The translations under genes were made by a program, and so were the position numbers. 64,000 nucleotides of DNA from positions 2,046,001 to 2,110,000 of the forward strand of contig AP024878.1 of assembly GCA_024346935.1 (NCBI GenBank), given 5' to 3'. This document shows, one piece after another, positions 25,161 through 35,364 of the stretch. This stretch comes from Vibrio inusitatus. Lineage in GTDB: Bacteria; Pseudomonadota; Gammaproteobacteria; Enterobacterales; Vibrionaceae. The notes beneath the pieces are model-generated. The model did no database searches and was not told the origin of the DNA. It saw nothing but the letters and a program-made list of their open reading frames with translations. How positions within the stretch are numbered: position 1 is the stretch's first letter; each line of letters opens with the position of its first letter.

Positions 25161-27002
25161 TTATAGCCTAATTAGGTCACACCCTTTACCACTAAGAGTC
25201 ATCACTAATTCACCATTTTCAATAGACACTTTTTCATAAGAAAGCACACTTTCGGCTAAGCCAAACTCTAAGCCTAATTGCCACACCGGCACGCGAAACT
25301 CTGTAGGCTTATCGCTGCTATTAAATAAAGCGACTAGTTGTTCATCACCATAGCTTCGAGCAAAGGCTAATTGTTCATTTTGGCTTTCAAAGAAGTGCAA
25401 ATCACCACTTTGTAGCGACCTGTACTTGTGCCTCAATGCCAGCATTTGCTTGAAGAATGGTATCCACTTGGAATGCTCAATACGCTCCCAAGGGAAAGTG
25501 CGTCGGTTATCAGGATCGTTCTCTCCTTCAAGACCAACCTCGGTACCGTAATAAAGGCACGGTACACCAATGTACGCCATCAAGAAAAGACCCGCTTGGC
25601 GCATTTTATGTTCATCCCCCTTCAATAAGGTAATAAAGCGTGCAGTGTCGTGGCTGTCTAATTGGTTCAATTGAGCCAACTGATTGTGCCATGGAACCTT
25701 AGCTTTTGCTTCTAATAGCCATTGCTGGAATTCATGACTGGTCAATGAAATAGGGTCATATGCGATATCTTGATTGGCAAAAAACGCGCGCACCGGGTGA
25801 GCAAACCCATAGTAGTTCATGGCACCATCTTCTTGGTCACCTTGCAGCCATGAAGTTGCCTCAAAGAAGTGCTCACCAAGAACGAGTGCCTCACTATTTT
25901 CTTGTTTGGTGGCATTACGAAATGCCTTTACATAATGTGCATTATTAAATGCCCCCTTGCCCTCTCCTAGCATGTGAATGACGTCAAAACGCCAACCATC
26001 GATATTGTAAGGAGGACGTAGCCAATGCTTAATAACTGCGGAGTCAGAGTCATAGATATAATCGCGCACTTCCTGATGCTCGAAGTTGAGCACGGGTAGA
26101 TTTTGAACGCCATTCCAACCTTCGTAGCTTTGCGACTCACCATCAAAGAAGTAATAATCTCGATATTTGGAATCAAGATGATGGTACGCCCCGTCAGTGC
26201 CTTTGCCACTCTTATCAAACCAAGGATGCTCAGCCGAGGTATGATTAAATACCGCATCCAACACAATTCTCATTCCACGACGATGAACCTCTTGGCATAG
26301 TTCTGCGAGCTCTTCATTATCGCCAATATGCGGATCAACATTTAAATAGTCTGTCGTATCGTATTTATGGTTACTGAGAGAGCTAAATACAGGATTAAGG
26401 TACAAAGTTGTTATACCCAAGTCTTGCAGGTAATCCAACTTAGAGTAAATACCGGCAATGTCGCCATTGAAGAATTGAACAGACATGGAGTCATCATTGT
26501 TGATAGGTGAGCCCCATTCAGATTCAATAGCGGGCACCGTCCCATCTTTAATGCTGTATTCTCCACTAGAAACACCTATATCTGGATTACCATTGCAAAA
26601 ACGATCTGGGAATATTTGATAAAAGACCTGACTCTGCATCCAATCCGCAGGGCGATGTTGGGCATTAAATTTAAAATGATACTCTTTTGGTGGAATACGA
26701 TTGGAAACGCCACGCGCATCTAGCCAATGTTGGGACGTTTTAGTCTGAACCTTAAACACATAATGAGTGACATCTCTATCTTGATTAATAGGGAAGCAAA
26801 CCTGCCACACCTGAAGTCGTCCCTTGGAAGCGCCTTCAATCTGCGACATTGGGATATAAAACTGTTCATTATCCGGCTCATGTCGAATCACTATTTGTTG
26901 TATATCGTCAATAGGTTCAACAATCAGTGTTAAGGTTAAATGAGTACCATCAAAAGTAAGACTATTACTCGATTGGGGATGAAATAGAAATGGGCTTTGC
27001 AT
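25161..27002 (-). CDS. malZ: Maltodextrin glucosidase MalZ (GH13)
   Basis: 613-residue cytoplasmic glycoside hydrolase releasing glucose from maltodextrins. An N-terminal beta-sandwich (about 1-115) is followed by the TIM barrel from WMQSQVFYQIFPDRFCNG. The GH13 regions are present: DAVFNHTS, GWRFDVIH (nucleophile Asp), LVLGEHFFEA (acid/base Glu) and QLDSHDTARF (third Asp). Length and layout match E. coli MalZ (604). The frame is open to a GTG at 27032; the ATG at 27002 with GGAG before it is preferred. No signal peptide. No other maltose genes are nearby. Confidence 0.88.
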   Translation of the reverse strand: MQSPFLFHPQSSNSLTFDGTHLTLTLIVEPIDDIQQIVIRHEPDNEQFYIPMSQIEGASKGRLQVWQVCFPINQDRDVTHYVFKVQTKTSQHWLDARGVSNRIPPKEYHFKFNAQHRPADWMQSQVFYQIFPDRFCNGNPDIGVSSGEYSIKDGTVPAIESEWGSPINNDDSMSVQFFNGDIAGIYSKLDYLQDLGITTLYLNPVFSSLSNHKYDTTDYLNVDPHIGDNEELAELCQEVHRRGMRIVLDAVFNHTSAEHPWFDKSGKGTDGAYHHLDSKYRDYYFFDGESQSYEGWNGVQNLPVLNFEHQEVRDYIYDSDSAVIKHWLRPPYNIDGWRFDVIHMLGEGKGAFNNAHYVKAFRNATKQENSEALVLGEHFFEATSWLQGDQEDGAMNYYGFAHPVRAFFANQDIAYDPISLTSHEFQQWLLEAKAKVPWHNQLAQLNQLDSHDTARFITLLKGDEHKMRQAGLFLMAYIGVPCLYYGTEVGLEGENDPDNRRTFPWERIEHSKWIPFFKQMLALRHKYRSLQSGDLHFFESQNEQLAFARSYGDEQLVALFNSSDKPTEFRVPVWQLGLEFGLAESVLSYEKVSIENGELVMTLSGKGCDLIRL

Positions 27003-27054
27003 ACAAACTCCGAAACGGAATGAACTGCCCACAAATTAGAGAATTGTTAAGGGA

Positions 27055-27096
27055 TAAAAAAGCGTGAACCACCGCATATCAAGGTGAGATCACGCT
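27055..27096 (-). terminator. Terminator after the ABC operon
   Basis: AGCGTGA (27061-27067) pairs with TCACGCT (27090-27096), with further ACC/GGT pairing inside. On the minus strand it is followed by TTTTTTA. It separates the ABC importer genes from malZ on the same strand. Confidence 0.8.
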
Positions 27097-27125
27097 TTGT
27101 ATAGATAATAAATAACAGTGACCGG

Positions 27126-27920
27126 TTAACTGAGAAGCAACCCGTCATCAGTTAGTTCCTCACCTCGAACTTTACTGAACATTTCTAGCAAATCTGGAAC
27201 GCCCATATTAGCTCGTTGCTCTCCGGCAACATCCAAAACGATCTCTCCTTGGTGAAGCATGACTGTGCGATCTCCACAAGCCAAAGCATCCTTCATTGAG
27301 TGAGTCACCATCATTGCAGTAAGGTCAAACTCCTTAACTACCTTCTTGGTGAGATCAATCACGAATGCCGCCATACGAGGGTCAAGCGCTGCGGTATGTT
27401 CATCCAATAGCAAAAGCTTACTGTCTGATAGCGTCGCCATAATTAGACTCACGGCTTGCCGTTGTCCACCCGAAAGAAGTCCTATGCTATCGCCAAGCCT
27501 ATCCTCTAATCCCAATCCCAAAATAGAAATACGATCTTGGAATAGTTTTCTGCGCTTGCTCGACAATGCCAAGGTCCAACCACGTCGGTGCCCTCGGCGG
27601 TAGGCTAGAGCCATATTCTCTTCAATTGTCAGGTCACCACACGTCCCTGCCAAAGGGTCTTGGAAGACACGAGCACATAAACTCGCTCTTTGATCTACAG
27701 AACGACGCGTGACATCAATGCTATCGATAACTACGCTACCTCCTACCATAGGAGTTTCACCCGTTACTGCTCCTAGCAAGGTCGACTTTCCAGCACCGTT
27801 TGAGCCAATAACAGTTAAAAACTCATGCTCAGGAACGACAAGGTCGACGCCTCGCAGCGCTCTGTTTTCCAAAATGGTTCCAGGGTTAAAGGTGACCTGG
27901 ATATTACTTAACTCAATCAT
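27126..27920 (-). CDS. ABC transporter ATP-binding protein
   Basis: 264-residue ATPase of an importer. Walker A GSNGAGKSTLLG (about 39-50), the signature LLSGGQRQAVSL (about 148-159), Walker B LLLLDEHTAALD and the switch His in VTHSMKDAL are all intact. It overlaps the permease gene by 4 bp and is the last gene of a substrate-binding protein, permease, ATPase operon read leftward. This three-part layout with an ABC_sub_bind receptor is that of the TrpXYZ-like systems, for which aromatic amino acids are proposed ligands. Confidence 0.93.
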   Translation of the reverse strand: MIELSNIQVTFNPGTILENRALRGVDLVVPEHEFLTVIGSNGAGKSTLLGAVTGETPMVGGSVVIDSIDVTRRSVDQRASLCARVFQDPLAGTCGDLTIEENMALAYRRGHRRGWTLALSSKRRKLFQDRISILGLGLEDRLGDSIGLLSGGQRQAVSLIMATLSDSKLLLLDEHTAALDPRMAAFVIDLTKKVVKEFDLTAMMVTHSMKDALACGDRTVMLHQGEIVLDVAGEQRANMGVPDLLEMFSKVRGEELTDDGLLLS

Positions 27921-28834
27921 GCCACCTCCTTATCTGTGCGCGCTTGTTGCATTTTTTGTTTCGCTTTGTATTTTGCCTTCATCTTCGGCGCAATCAATGC
28001 TACTGCGACCAAAACAGCCGTGACCAAGTTAAGATCGGAGGCTTGTAACCCAAACATTCCAGAGCTTAACGCAAAAGCAACAGCCAAACGATACAACACC
28101 GAGCCGACAATAACTGCGGTCACGGCTACCCATATTTTTCGCCCGGGGATAAGCGTTTGTCCCAAGATCACAGCCGCTAAGCCCACGACTATGGTTCCTA
28201 CTCCAGATGTTACATCAGCAAAGCTATTAGTTTGAGCAAATAGCGCTCCGGCAAAACCTACAAAGCCATTCGACAAAGCAAGACCAAAATAGGTATAGAA
28301 AGAAGTACTTCCACCCTGAGCTCGCACCATGCGTGCGTTTACACCTGTCGCCCGCAGACCAAGTCCAAAATCACTATTAAGCAGTCGGATAATAAAAAAG
28401 GCGGCAAGAAGAACGAGAACGCCCACCACGAGAGGGCGAATCAACATGGGATCACCGATACTCTCAAACGGAGTAAGAATGGTATTTTCGCCCAATAGTG
28501 CAACATTGGGTCTACCCATAATGCGAATATTGATTGAGAAGGCGGCAATCATGGTAAGGATTGAGGCGAGCAAATGTAAAATGCCACAGCGTACTGCAAG
28601 AAAAGCCGTTACCCATCCGGTCATTGCTCCTGCCACAATGGCCATTCCTGTTGCCAGCCAAGGGTTAATACCCGCAACTATCGCGGTGGCAGCGACAGCT
28701 GCGCCCATAGGAAAGGAACCATCCACGCTAAGATCCGGAAAATCCAAAACGCGAAAAGTAAGATAGACACCTAATGCAACAAGGCCGTAGACCAGCCCAA
28801 GCTCAAGTGCCCCAAAAAATGCAAAAGCAGACAT
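27917..28834 (-). CDS. ABC transporter permease (BPD_transp_2)
   Basis: 305-residue inner-membrane protein with about eight hydrophobic segments, of the branched-chain amino acid/ribose permease fold. DFPDLSVDGSFPMGAAVAA near residue 32 and FVGFAGALFAQTNSFADV near residue 195 are characteristic of permeases that pair with ABC_sub_bind receptors. The C-terminus is basic and cytoplasmic (KMKAKYKAKQKMQ). It overlaps the ATPase gene by 4 bp and follows the receptor gene after a hairpin-containing gap. Confidence 0.92.
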   Translation of the reverse strand: MSAFAFFGALELGLVYGLVALGVYLTFRVLDFPDLSVDGSFPMGAAVAATAIVAGINPWLATGMAIVAGAMTGWVTAFLAVRCGILHLLASILTMIAAFSINIRIMGRPNVALLGENTILTPFESIGDPMLIRPLVVGVLVLLAAFFIIRLLNSDFGLGLRATGVNARMVRAQGGSTSFYTYFGLALSNGFVGFAGALFAQTNSFADVTSGVGTIVVGLAAVILGQTLIPGRKIWVAVTAVIVGSVLYRLAVAFALSSGMFGLQASDLNLVTAVLVAVALIAPKMKAKYKAKQKMQQARTDKEVA

Positions 28835-28867
28835 ACATACTCCTTCGCTGCTCTAAGCCCCACAAAG

Positions 28868-28893
28868 TGGAAAAGCCAGCCTATTGGCTGGCT
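28868..28893 (-). terminator. Attenuator-like hairpin between receptor and permease genes
   Basis: AGCCAGCC (28874-28881) pairs with GGCTGGCT (28886-28893) around a 4-nt loop; on the minus strand TTTTCC follows. A partial terminator here would give more receptor than permease and ATPase. Confidence 0.65.
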
Positions 28894-28900
28894 AACTTAC

Positions 28901-29866
28901 TTATTTAACTTGGGTAGCTCGCGCTACAACAGATTGAGGAATGCTAATGCCTAGCTTTTTAGCAGCAGTTTGGCTTATAGCGATATCAGATCCTTGGGCA
29001 ACTTTAACATCTAGTGAGCCGGGCTCTTTGCCATCTAGTATTGCTGCAACATAATCTGCAGTTTGTACGCCAACTTGGTAATAATCAAAGCCTAAACTCG
29101 CAATTGCACCCTTCTCAACATAGGACGTTGCTCCGCCAAAGACTGGCTTATTGGCTTGGTTAGCCGCAACAATCATCCCTTCTATAGCACTCGCTACTGT
29201 ATTGTCTGTTGGTGCATAGAGAACATCTGCTTCTGCAACAATAGCTTGAGTTGCGGACAACACATCCGCACTCTTCAACGCCGTAGACTCAATAACCGTT
29301 AGGCCTTTTTCTTTTGCCGCTACTTTTAGTAATTGAACTAGGCTCACAGCATTGGCTTCGCCTGGGTTGTACACCACACCAATGGTTTGAACATCAGGGA
29401 GTATTTCTTGGATTAACTGAACATGCTGAGCCACAGGGGAAAGATCAGATAGACCCGTAACATTTTTGCCTGGTTTATCTAGATGTGGAACAAGTTTAGC
29501 CCCTACTGGATCAGTCACAGCTGTAAACACAATAGGAATGTCGCGCGTCGCAGAAGCCAACGCTTGAGCCGTTGGTGTTGCGATACCGACTAACACGTCG
29601 GGATTTTCGCCCACAAATTGGCGAGCAATCTGCACCGCGATGGCAGGGTTACCTTGAGCAGTTTTATAATCGAACTCAAGGTTCTTACCTTCTTCGTAGC
29701 CTTTGGCTTTTAAGCCATCAAGTAGACCTTGTCGCGTTGCGTCTAGTGCCGGGTGCTCAACAATCTGAGAGACCGCCACCTTAGCTGTTTTTGCCATAAC
29801 ACTGGTACTAGATAGAAGCGTAGCACCGACTAAACATGCGGTGGCAATCATCTTATTTGTCTTCAT
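28901..29866 (-). CDS. ABC transporter substrate-binding protein (ABC_sub_bind, TrpX-like)
   Basis: 321-residue periplasmic receptor. A Sec signal peptide ends with VMA near residue 23, then KTAKVAVSQIVEHPALDATRQG begins the ABC_sub_bind fold; VGIATPTAQALAS, VFTAVTDPVGAKLV and VLYAPTDNTVASA are family blocks. The frame is open to 29944, but the ATG at 29866 has AAGGAG before it and starts the signal peptide, so it is chosen. I recall a V. cholerae relative crystallised with phenylalanine; that makes aromatic amino acids plausible ligands but is not shown here. Confidence 0.88.
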   Translation of the reverse strand: MKTNKMIATACLVGATLLSSTSVMAKTAKVAVSQIVEHPALDATRQGLLDGLKAKGYEEGKNLEFDYKTAQGNPAIAVQIARQFVGENPDVLVGIATPTAQALASATRDIPIVFTAVTDPVGAKLVPHLDKPGKNVTGLSDLSPVAQHVQLIQEILPDVQTIGVVYNPGEANAVSLVQLLKVAAKEKGLTVIESTALKSADVLSATQAIVAEADVLYAPTDNTVASAIEGMIVAANQANKPVFGGATSYVEKGAIASLGFDYYQVGVQTADYVAAILDGKEPGSLDVKVAQGSDIAISQTAAKKLGISIPQSVVARATQVK

Positions 29867-30182
29867 TTTCACTCCTTGAATCATCAGCGAATAGAGCTGA
29901 ATTAAATGTCCATTTAGAGGCAAAGGTGAACAAACAAGCATCAAACAACTAATTTTCGATGCTTATTTGACCAAAATAGAGCACTCTAGACCTCTATTAT
30001 TACCAGTAAGAGTTCGAAAACAAAAGCAAACAAAGTGACTTAGCTCTCTTATTTGTTGAATTGTTAAGAAAATGTCACACAAAAGGAGGGTTTTAAGAAA
30101 ATGATATGAAATGGGGAGCGCTACTAATCAAAAAAGCGCGCTCAAATGAGCAGGAGTAAAGTGGTCTAAAAACTGAAAATAT
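29867..30182. other. Intergenic region between the ABC receptor gene and yfbV
   Basis: 316 bp. It holds the ABC operon promoter (minus strand), with AAGGAG at its end, and the 3' end of yfbV. A small hairpin GCTCA-aa-TGAGC (30140-30151) followed on the minus strand by GCGC and TTTTTT is a weak terminator candidate for yfbV. No TyrR or TrpR-like operator was recognised. Confidence 0.4.
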
Positions 30183-30635
30183 TTAGAACCAGCGTTCTAG
30201 TACGGTTTTATCGAGTTGCCTAAACGCTCGATTCAGTAGTTGGGCGAGTTCTTTATAACGAGGTTTGGCTTTGGGTGGCTCTAAAGCAGCCCCAGAATCC
30301 AAAATCTTTTGATGAATTTCTCTGTACCAGTTGGCAAGCGCAGGAGGCAGCAGAGTGTTAGAGCGAGTTCCAAGCCACCAGAAACCTTGAACCGGTAAAC
30401 TGATAGCAAACAACGCAACGATGATCGCTTGCGACAGTCCCGAACCATTTTGGAAGGTTAATTGTGTCAGCACACTAATAGCCGCGACTGCAGGCATGAC
30501 TCGCACGCCAAATCGAGTGGCTGTAATCACACGATGCTCAGGAAATAGCGGCGAAAGCTCTTTTCGCATAGGCCAAAGATCCATGTACGCCTGACCGTCT
30601 TTCAATCTGTGAAGCATTCCTACTTTTTCAACCAT
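30183..30635 (-). CDS. yfbV: UPF0208 membrane protein YfbV
   Basis: 150-residue inner-membrane protein with two hydrophobic segments (about 48-66 and 72-92). [30 protein letters not shown] and [18 protein letters not shown] match the YfbV family. E. coli YfbV has been implicated in Ter macrodomain insulation with MatP; the mechanism is unclear. The frame begins at a TTG (30641); the ATG at 30635 is preferred. It is divergent from ackA, as in E. coli. Confidence 0.92.
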   Translation of the reverse strand: MVEKVGMLHRLKDGQAYMDLWPMRKELSPLFPEHRVITATRFGVRVMPAVAAISVLTQLTFQNGSGLSQAIIVALFAISLPVQGFWWLGTRSNTLLPPALANWYREIHQKILDSGAALEPPKAKPRYKELAQLLNRAFRQLDKTVLERWF

Positions 30636-30966
30636 ACCCAAAACCGCTAAAAAAAAGTTGAAGATTTAAAAAATAAACACAAAAAATTGATAAAAGATAA
30701 AGAAATTTCAATTTTTTTTGTTATATTTACCTATTATCGCTATCCTTGTCAGCGTCTCGTCCATAGCACCATGCCTAACTACATATTAGGCGAGAGCGAG
30801 GCCTCTTAGCAAGGATTGTAAAACGTATCCTGCAAGGTATATACGTTCAACAAAGGGAAATTGTTGCAATTGAAAACAGAGTAGTCTTTCACAAATGAAA
30901 TTTGACTACTCTTGAAGACTAAATTCATTCTTTCTGAATAATCAGATGAAATACAGGTAAACAAAC
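30636..30966. other. Divergent intergenic region yfbV / ackA
   Basis: 331 bp with the promoters of yfbV and ackA. It contains poly-T and AT-rich stretches near 30700-30740. A half-site resembling TTGAT was seen at 30688 but without a matching second half, so no FNR site is called. Confidence 0.4.
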
Positions 30967-32163
30967 ATGTCAAAGCTAGTTTTAGTTTTAAACTGCGGTA
31001 GTTCTTCCCTTAAATTCGCTATCGTTGACGCGGACAGCGGCGAAGAGCATCTTACTGGTCTTGCAGAGTGTCTGCACCTTCCTGAAGCTCGTATCAAGTG
31101 GAAACTGGACGGCAAACACGAAGCAGCACTTGGCAACGGTGCAGCTCACGATCAAGCGCTAACTTTTATCGTAGACACTATCCTAGCTTCTAAACCAGAA
31201 CTATCTGAGCAACTTGGTGCTATCGGCCACCGTGTTGTTCACGGTGGTGAGAAATTCACTGAATCAGCACTTATCACTGATGATGTTGTTAAGGGTATCG
31301 AAGACTGTGCAGCTCTTGCACCTCTACACAATCCTGCAGCTATTGTTGGTATTAAGGCTGCTCAAAAAGCATTCCCTGCACTTCCAATGTCTGCTGTATT
31401 CGATACTGCTTACCACCAGACTATGCCTGAAGAAGCTTACCTGTACGCTCTACCATACAACCTATACAAAGAGCACGGCATCCGTCGCTACGGCATGCAC
31501 GGTACTTCTCACCTGTTCATCGCTCGCGAAACAGCTGAGCAACTAGGTAAACCTGCTGATGAGCTAAACATCATCAACTGTCACCTAGGTAACGGTGCTT
31601 CTGTTTGTGCAATCAAAAACGGTAAGTCTGTAGATACTTCTATGGGTCTAACTCCTCTTGAAGGTCTAGTGATGGGTACTCGTTGTGGTGACATCGACCC
31701 AGCTATCATCTTCCACCTGCACGATTCTCTAGGTTACACAGTTGATCAAATCAACACTATGCTAACTAAAGAGTCTGGCCTACAAGGTCTAACTGAAGTG
31801 ACTTCTGACTGTCGTTTCGTTGAAGACAACTACGGTGAGAAAGAAGAAGCGACTCGCGCAATGGACGTATTCTGCCACCGCCTAGCTAAGTACGTTGCTG
31901 GCTACACAGCAACGCTAGAAGGTCGTTTAGACGCTATCGTATTCACTGGTGGTATCGGTGAAAACTCTGCTCCAATTCGTGAGATGGTTCTTAACCGTCT
32001 TGGCGTATTCGGTATTGAAGTAGACGGTGAAGCAAACCTTAAAGCTCGCTTCGGTGGCGAAGGTACTATCACTTCTACTGACAGCCGCATCCCTGCAATG
32101 GTTATCTCTACTAACGAAGAGCTAGTTATTGCAGAAGACACAGCTCGTCTAGCTGGTCTTTAA
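30967..32163 (+). CDS. ackA: Acetate kinase AckA
   Basis: 398-residue cytoplasmic enzyme interconverting acetyl phosphate plus ADP and acetate plus ATP. The N-terminus [16 protein letters not shown] holds the phosphate-binding Asn and Ser, followed by [36 protein letters not shown] and [14 protein letters not shown]; all ASKHA-fold signature regions are present. Codon use is strongly biased, as expected for high expression. A terminator-like hairpin lies between it and pta, 93 bp downstream, so pta may be set at a lower level or have its own promoter. Confidence 0.98.
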   Translation: MSKLVLVLNCGSSSLKFAIVDADSGEEHLTGLAECLHLPEARIKWKLDGKHEAALGNGAAHDQALTFIVDTILASKPELSEQLGAIGHRVVHGGEKFTESALITDDVVKGIEDCAALAPLHNPAAIVGIKAAQKAFPALPMSAVFDTAYHQTMPEEAYLYALPYNLYKEHGIRRYGMHGTSHLFIARETAEQLGKPADELNIINCHLGNGASVCAIKNGKSVDTSMGLTPLEGLVMGTRCGDIDPAIIFHLHDSLGYTVDQINTMLTKESGLQGLTEVTSDCRFVEDNYGEKEEATRAMDVFCHRLAKYVAGYTATLEGRLDAIVFTGGIGENSAPIREMVLNRLGVFGIEVDGEANLKARFGGEGTITSTDSRIPAMVISTNEELVIAEDTARLAGL

Positions 32164-32168
32164 TCTTT

Positions 32169-32196
32169 AAAAGGGTGAGGTTTTCCTCACCCTTTT
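32169..32196 (+). terminator. Hairpin between ackA and pta
   Basis: AAAAGGGTGAGG (32169-32180) pairs with CCTCACCCTTTT (32185-32196) around TTTT. A perfect intrinsic-terminator stem; probably partial read-through to pta. Confidence 0.85.
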
Positions 32197-32256
32197 AGTT
32201 TCGGTTCAGCTGTCCCCCAGCTGTCACTTTTCATTACATTTCGAGGTCTTCAGACT

Positions 32257-34389
32257 ATGTCTCGTACCATTATGCTTGTCCCAATTAGCGCTGGTGTTGG
32301 TCTTACTAGTGTTAGCATGGGTATTATTCGTGCTATGGAGCGTAAAGGCGTAAACGTATCGTTTTACAAGCCTATCGCCCAACCACGTACTGGCGGCAAC
32401 CAACCTGATTTAACATCAACCATTCTTGAGTCAAACAATGACATCAAGATTGGCACTCCAGTGCCAATGGATGAAACACAATCGCTTATCCGTAACGAAC
32501 AAACAGACATTCTTTTAGAGACTATCGTTGAGCGCTATAACAGCATTAATGATTCAGACGTTACTCTAATTGAAGGTTTAGTTCCTACTCGTAAGCACAC
32601 ATTTGCTCACCAGATCAACGCAGAGATTGCTAAAACTCTAGGTGCTGAAATCGTATTTGTTGCTACCCCCGGCACATACAATGCGGCACAACTTGCTGAG
32701 CGTATCGAATTCGTAGTTTCAAACTACGGCGGCAAGAAAAACAAAAACATCTCTGGTGTTATCGTAAACAAAGTAAATGCTCCTGTTGACGAAGCTGGCC
32801 GCACACGTCCTGATCTATCTGAGATCTTTGATGAAAGCGACATTGCGAAACAAGCTGACGTCAAAGCAATGGAAATCATCAACTCTAGCCCTGTGCGCGT
32901 TCTAGGTTGCGTGCCTTGGAAAGTTGATCTAATTGCAACTCGTGCAATTGATATGGCTAAGCACCTTAATGCTGACATCATCAATGAAGGTGAAATCAAT
33001 AAGCGCCGCATTAAGAGCATCACATTCTGTGCACGCTCTCTGCCAAACATGATCGAGCACTTCAAACCAGGCTCTCTACTGGTAACGTCGGCGGATCGTC
33101 CAGACGTAATCGTAGCAGCAGCTCTATCTGCTATGAACGGCGTAGATATTGGTGCAGTGCTTCTAACGGGAGGTTATGACATCCCTGAGGAAATTCGTAG
33201 CCTTTGCCAACCTGCATTTGATGCTGGCCTTCCTATCTTCAAGGCACAAGGCAACACTTGGCAGACTTCTCTAAACCTACAAAGCTTTAGCCTAGAAGTT
33301 CCAGCTGACGATAAAGAGCGTATTGAGTTCATCAACGATCATGTAGCTGGCAACATCGATGGCCAGTGGATTGACTCGCTAACTGAAGGTGTAATTGCAT
33401 CTCGTCGCCTAAGCCCACCAGCATTCCGTTACCAACTAACTGAATTTGCTCGTCGTGCTAACAAGCGTATCGTTCTTCCTGAAGGTGATGAGCCGCGTAC
33501 TGTTAAAGCTGCAGCTATCTGTGCTGAGCGCGGTATCGCAACTTGTGTACTTCTTGGTAACCCTGACGAAATTCGTCGCGTTGCTGCACAGCAAGGTGTT
33601 GAGTTAGGTGCTGGCGTTGAGATCATCGACTCTGATGCTGTACGTGAAAACTACGTTGCTCGTCTAGTAGAGCTTCGCTCTAAGAAAGGCATGACTGAAG
33701 TTGTAGCTCGCGAGAAACTACAAGATTCAGTATTCCTAGGCACTATGATGCTGGAAGCAAGCGAAGTAGACGGTCTAGTATCTGGTGCGGTTCATACCAC
33801 AGCCAATACTATCGTTCCTCCGTTCCAAATCATCAAGACTGCACCTGATGCGTCTATCGTTTCTTCAATCTTCTTCATGCTTCTGCCTGATCAAGTATTG
33901 GTATACGGTGACTGTGCAATCAACCCAGATCCAACAGCTGAGCAACTGGCTGAAATCGCTATTCAATCTGCGGATTCTGCTTCTGCATTCGGTATCGACC
34001 CACGTGTTGCAATGATTTCTTACTCTACTGGTGAGTCAGGTAAAGGTGCAGACGTAGATAAAGTACGTGAAGCAACTAAACTTGCTCAAGAGAAACGTCC
34101 TGATCTAGTGATCGATGGTCCTCTACAGTACGATGCAGCAATCATGGAGAACGTAGCGGCTTCTAAAGCACCGAACTCTCCTGTAGCGGGTAAAGCAACT
34201 GTATTTGTATTCCCAGACCTAAACACTGGTAACACAACTTACAAAGCGGTACAGCGTTCAGCAGACCTAGTCTCTATTGGTCCAATGCTTCAGGGCATGC
34301 GTAAGCCAGTAAATGACTTGTCTCGTGGCGCACTAGTAGACGACATCGTTTACACTGTTGCTCTAACAGCAATTCAAGCAACTCAGTAA
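32257..34389 (+). CDS. pta: Phosphate acetyltransferase Pta (long form)
   Basis: 710-residue enzyme converting acetyl-CoA and phosphate to acetyl phosphate. It is the long enterobacterial type: an N-terminal BioD-like P-loop domain ([15 protein letters not shown]), a middle DRTGG domain ([16 protein letters not shown]), and the C-terminal catalytic domain from about residue 390 ([43 protein letters not shown]). With AckA it forms the acetate overflow pathway and sets the acetyl phosphate pool. Codon use is strongly biased. A strong terminator follows. Confidence 0.98.
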   Translation: MSRTIMLVPISAGVGLTSVSMGIIRAMERKGVNVSFYKPIAQPRTGGNQPDLTSTILESNNDIKIGTPVPMDETQSLIRNEQTDILLETIVERYNSINDSDVTLIEGLVPTRKHTFAHQINAEIAKTLGAEIVFVATPGTYNAAQLAERIEFVVSNYGGKKNKNISGVIVNKVNAPVDEAGRTRPDLSEIFDESDIAKQADVKAMEIINSSPVRVLGCVPWKVDLIATRAIDMAKHLNADIINEGEINKRRIKSITFCARSLPNMIEHFKPGSLLVTSADRPDVIVAAALSAMNGVDIGAVLLTGGYDIPEEIRSLCQPAFDAGLPIFKAQGNTWQTSLNLQSFSLEVPADDKERIEFINDHVAGNIDGQWIDSLTEGVIASRRLSPPAFRYQLTEFARRANKRIVLPEGDEPRTVKAAAICAERGIATCVLLGNPDEIRRVAAQQGVELGAGVEIIDSDAVRENYVARLVELRSKKGMTEVVAREKLQDSVFLGTMMLEASEVDGLVSGAVHTTANTIVPPFQIIKTAPDASIVSSIFFMLLPDQVLVYGDCAINPDPTAEQLAEIAIQSADSASAFGIDPRVAMISYSTGESGKGADVDKVREATKLAQEKRPDLVIDGPLQYDAAIMENVAASKAPNSPVAGKATVFVFPDLNTGNTTYKAVQRSADLVSIGPMLQGMRKPVNDLSRGALVDDIVYTVALTAIQATQ

Positions 34390-34410
34390 TTTTTACTGCT
34401 TGCTGAAATG

Positions 34411-34442
34411 AAAAAGGGTCGGTATTTACCGACCCTTTTTAT
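34411..34442 (+). terminator. pta terminator
   Basis: AAAAAGGGTCGGT pairs with ACCGACCCTTTTT around a short TTT-containing loop, followed by AT. It may act in both directions, also for the convergent 34449 gene. Confidence 0.9.
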
Positions 34443-34448
34443 TGGGAA

Positions 34449-34742
34449 TTAATTCCTAGGTTGCCATTCGTTGCGACACTCATACGAACCCATCTCGAAT
34501 TCACGACAAATCCATGGGCGATTTTCATAGATACTACACATTAGTGTCTCTCTATCCACCGCAGAGCACCACCCGTCTTCTAAACGAAGCATGGTCTCTC
34601 CTCCCCACTTATCTCTTGCTATATGCTCTTCAGGTACACCTGTATCGGTGATGATCATTACTTCTAACCGACAGCAACAAGCGCGACAAGTGTTGCAGCT
34701 TACTTCTGGTTCAAGCTCTTGCTTAATAGGGATTGTATCCAT
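34449..34742 (-). CDS. YkgJ-family cysteine cluster protein
   Basis: 97 residues with a metal-cluster pattern: SCNTCRACCC at 15-24, then GWCSAVD, LMCSIYENRPWICREF and YEC. Eight or more cysteines in this spacing define the CxxCxxCC (YkgJ/UPF0153) family, thought to bind zinc or an Fe-S cluster. No signal peptide or membrane segment. It stands alone after pta. Exact function unknown. Confidence 0.85.
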   Translation of the reverse strand: MDTIPIKQELEPEVSCNTCRACCCRLEVMIITDTGVPEEHIARDKWGGETMLRLEDGWCSAVDRETLMCSIYENRPWICREFEMGSYECRNEWQPRN

Positions 34743-34834
34743 AGCGCTCTACTTCTAATAATCTGATCGCATCATACGTCATTAGACTGTGATATCGAAG
34801 TGTTCTGCCGATGCAAAGAGTACTGTTACCCGTT

Positions 34835-35077
34835 CTAAGCCTTTTTCACTAAGCCGACAATGTACAGTAGCAATACCGCACCAACCGTTGCCGTGACTAA
34901 AGATCCCACTAGGCCACCAGCGGTTAATCCCAAGATATTAAAGATAAAACCACCGAAGATTGCACCAAGGATGCCCACTACAATATTACCGACTAAGCCA
35001 AAGCCACCACCTTTCATAAAGTTGCCCGCCAGCCAACCCGCTAGCGCACCTATCAACAAAAACAGAACAAAGCCCAT
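34835..35077 (-). CDS. GlsB/YeaQ/YmgE-family small membrane protein
   Basis: 80 residues, almost entirely hydrophobic: three transmembrane segments rich in glycine (GALAGWLAGNFMKGGGFG, then VVGILGAIFGGFIFNILG). This is the transglycosylase-associated (Transgly_assoc) stress-protein family of the inner membrane. Two ATGs compete; 35077 is preferred because AGAAGG lies 10 nt before it while the ATG at 35086 is right next to it. Function unclear in the family. Confidence 0.85.
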   Translation of the reverse strand: MGFVLFLLIGALAGWLAGNFMKGGGFGLVGNIVVGILGAIFGGFIFNILGLTAGGLVGSLVTATVGAVLLLYIVGLVKKA

Positions 35078-35252
35078 AACGTACATACCTTCTCAATGTA
35101 TTTAGACTGTAAGGTTAGTTGAGGATTAACAGGATGGAAAATAGGTGAGATTTAGGATCTGTGTGGTTTTCAGATATTAGATAGCCACTTTGTGCCTTAG
35201 CATGACGAAAGTGGATTGCAGTCGCTCCCAACCCAAGCTGAACATAACGTCA

Positions 35253-35271
35253 TTCCAGCCTTGAGCTGGAA
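35253..35271. repeat. REP-like short palindrome
   Basis: TTCCAGC-cttga-GCTGGAA within CGTCATTCCAGCC...GGAACC. This resembles a short interspersed palindrome found in many Vibrio intergenic regions. Only one copy is in the window, so its repeat nature is inferred. Confidence 0.35.
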
Positions 35272-35310
35272 CCTTAGAGCGCACAAATTTGATTGGAAAC
35301 GTTCAAGCAT

Positions 35311-35339
35311 AAAAAAGGCCTGAGCATAGCTCAGGCCTT
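35311..35339 (-). terminator. Terminator of the TIM44-like gene
   Basis: AAGGCCTGAGC (35315-35325) pairs with GCTCAGGCCTT (35329-35339); on the minus strand TTTT follows. Confidence 0.88.
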
Positions 35340-35364
35340 CGATAACACGTTAATGCTCGATAAA

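Noticed and set aside
27936..28766. Long plus-strand open frames opposite the ABC permease gene
   Set aside because: Shadows of a GC-richer membrane gene; the minus-strand protein has clear family motifs and the plus-strand ones have none.
30680..30710. FNR-type site upstream of ackA
   Set aside because: TTGAT is present at one side only; the second half-site ATCAA is missing at the right spacing.
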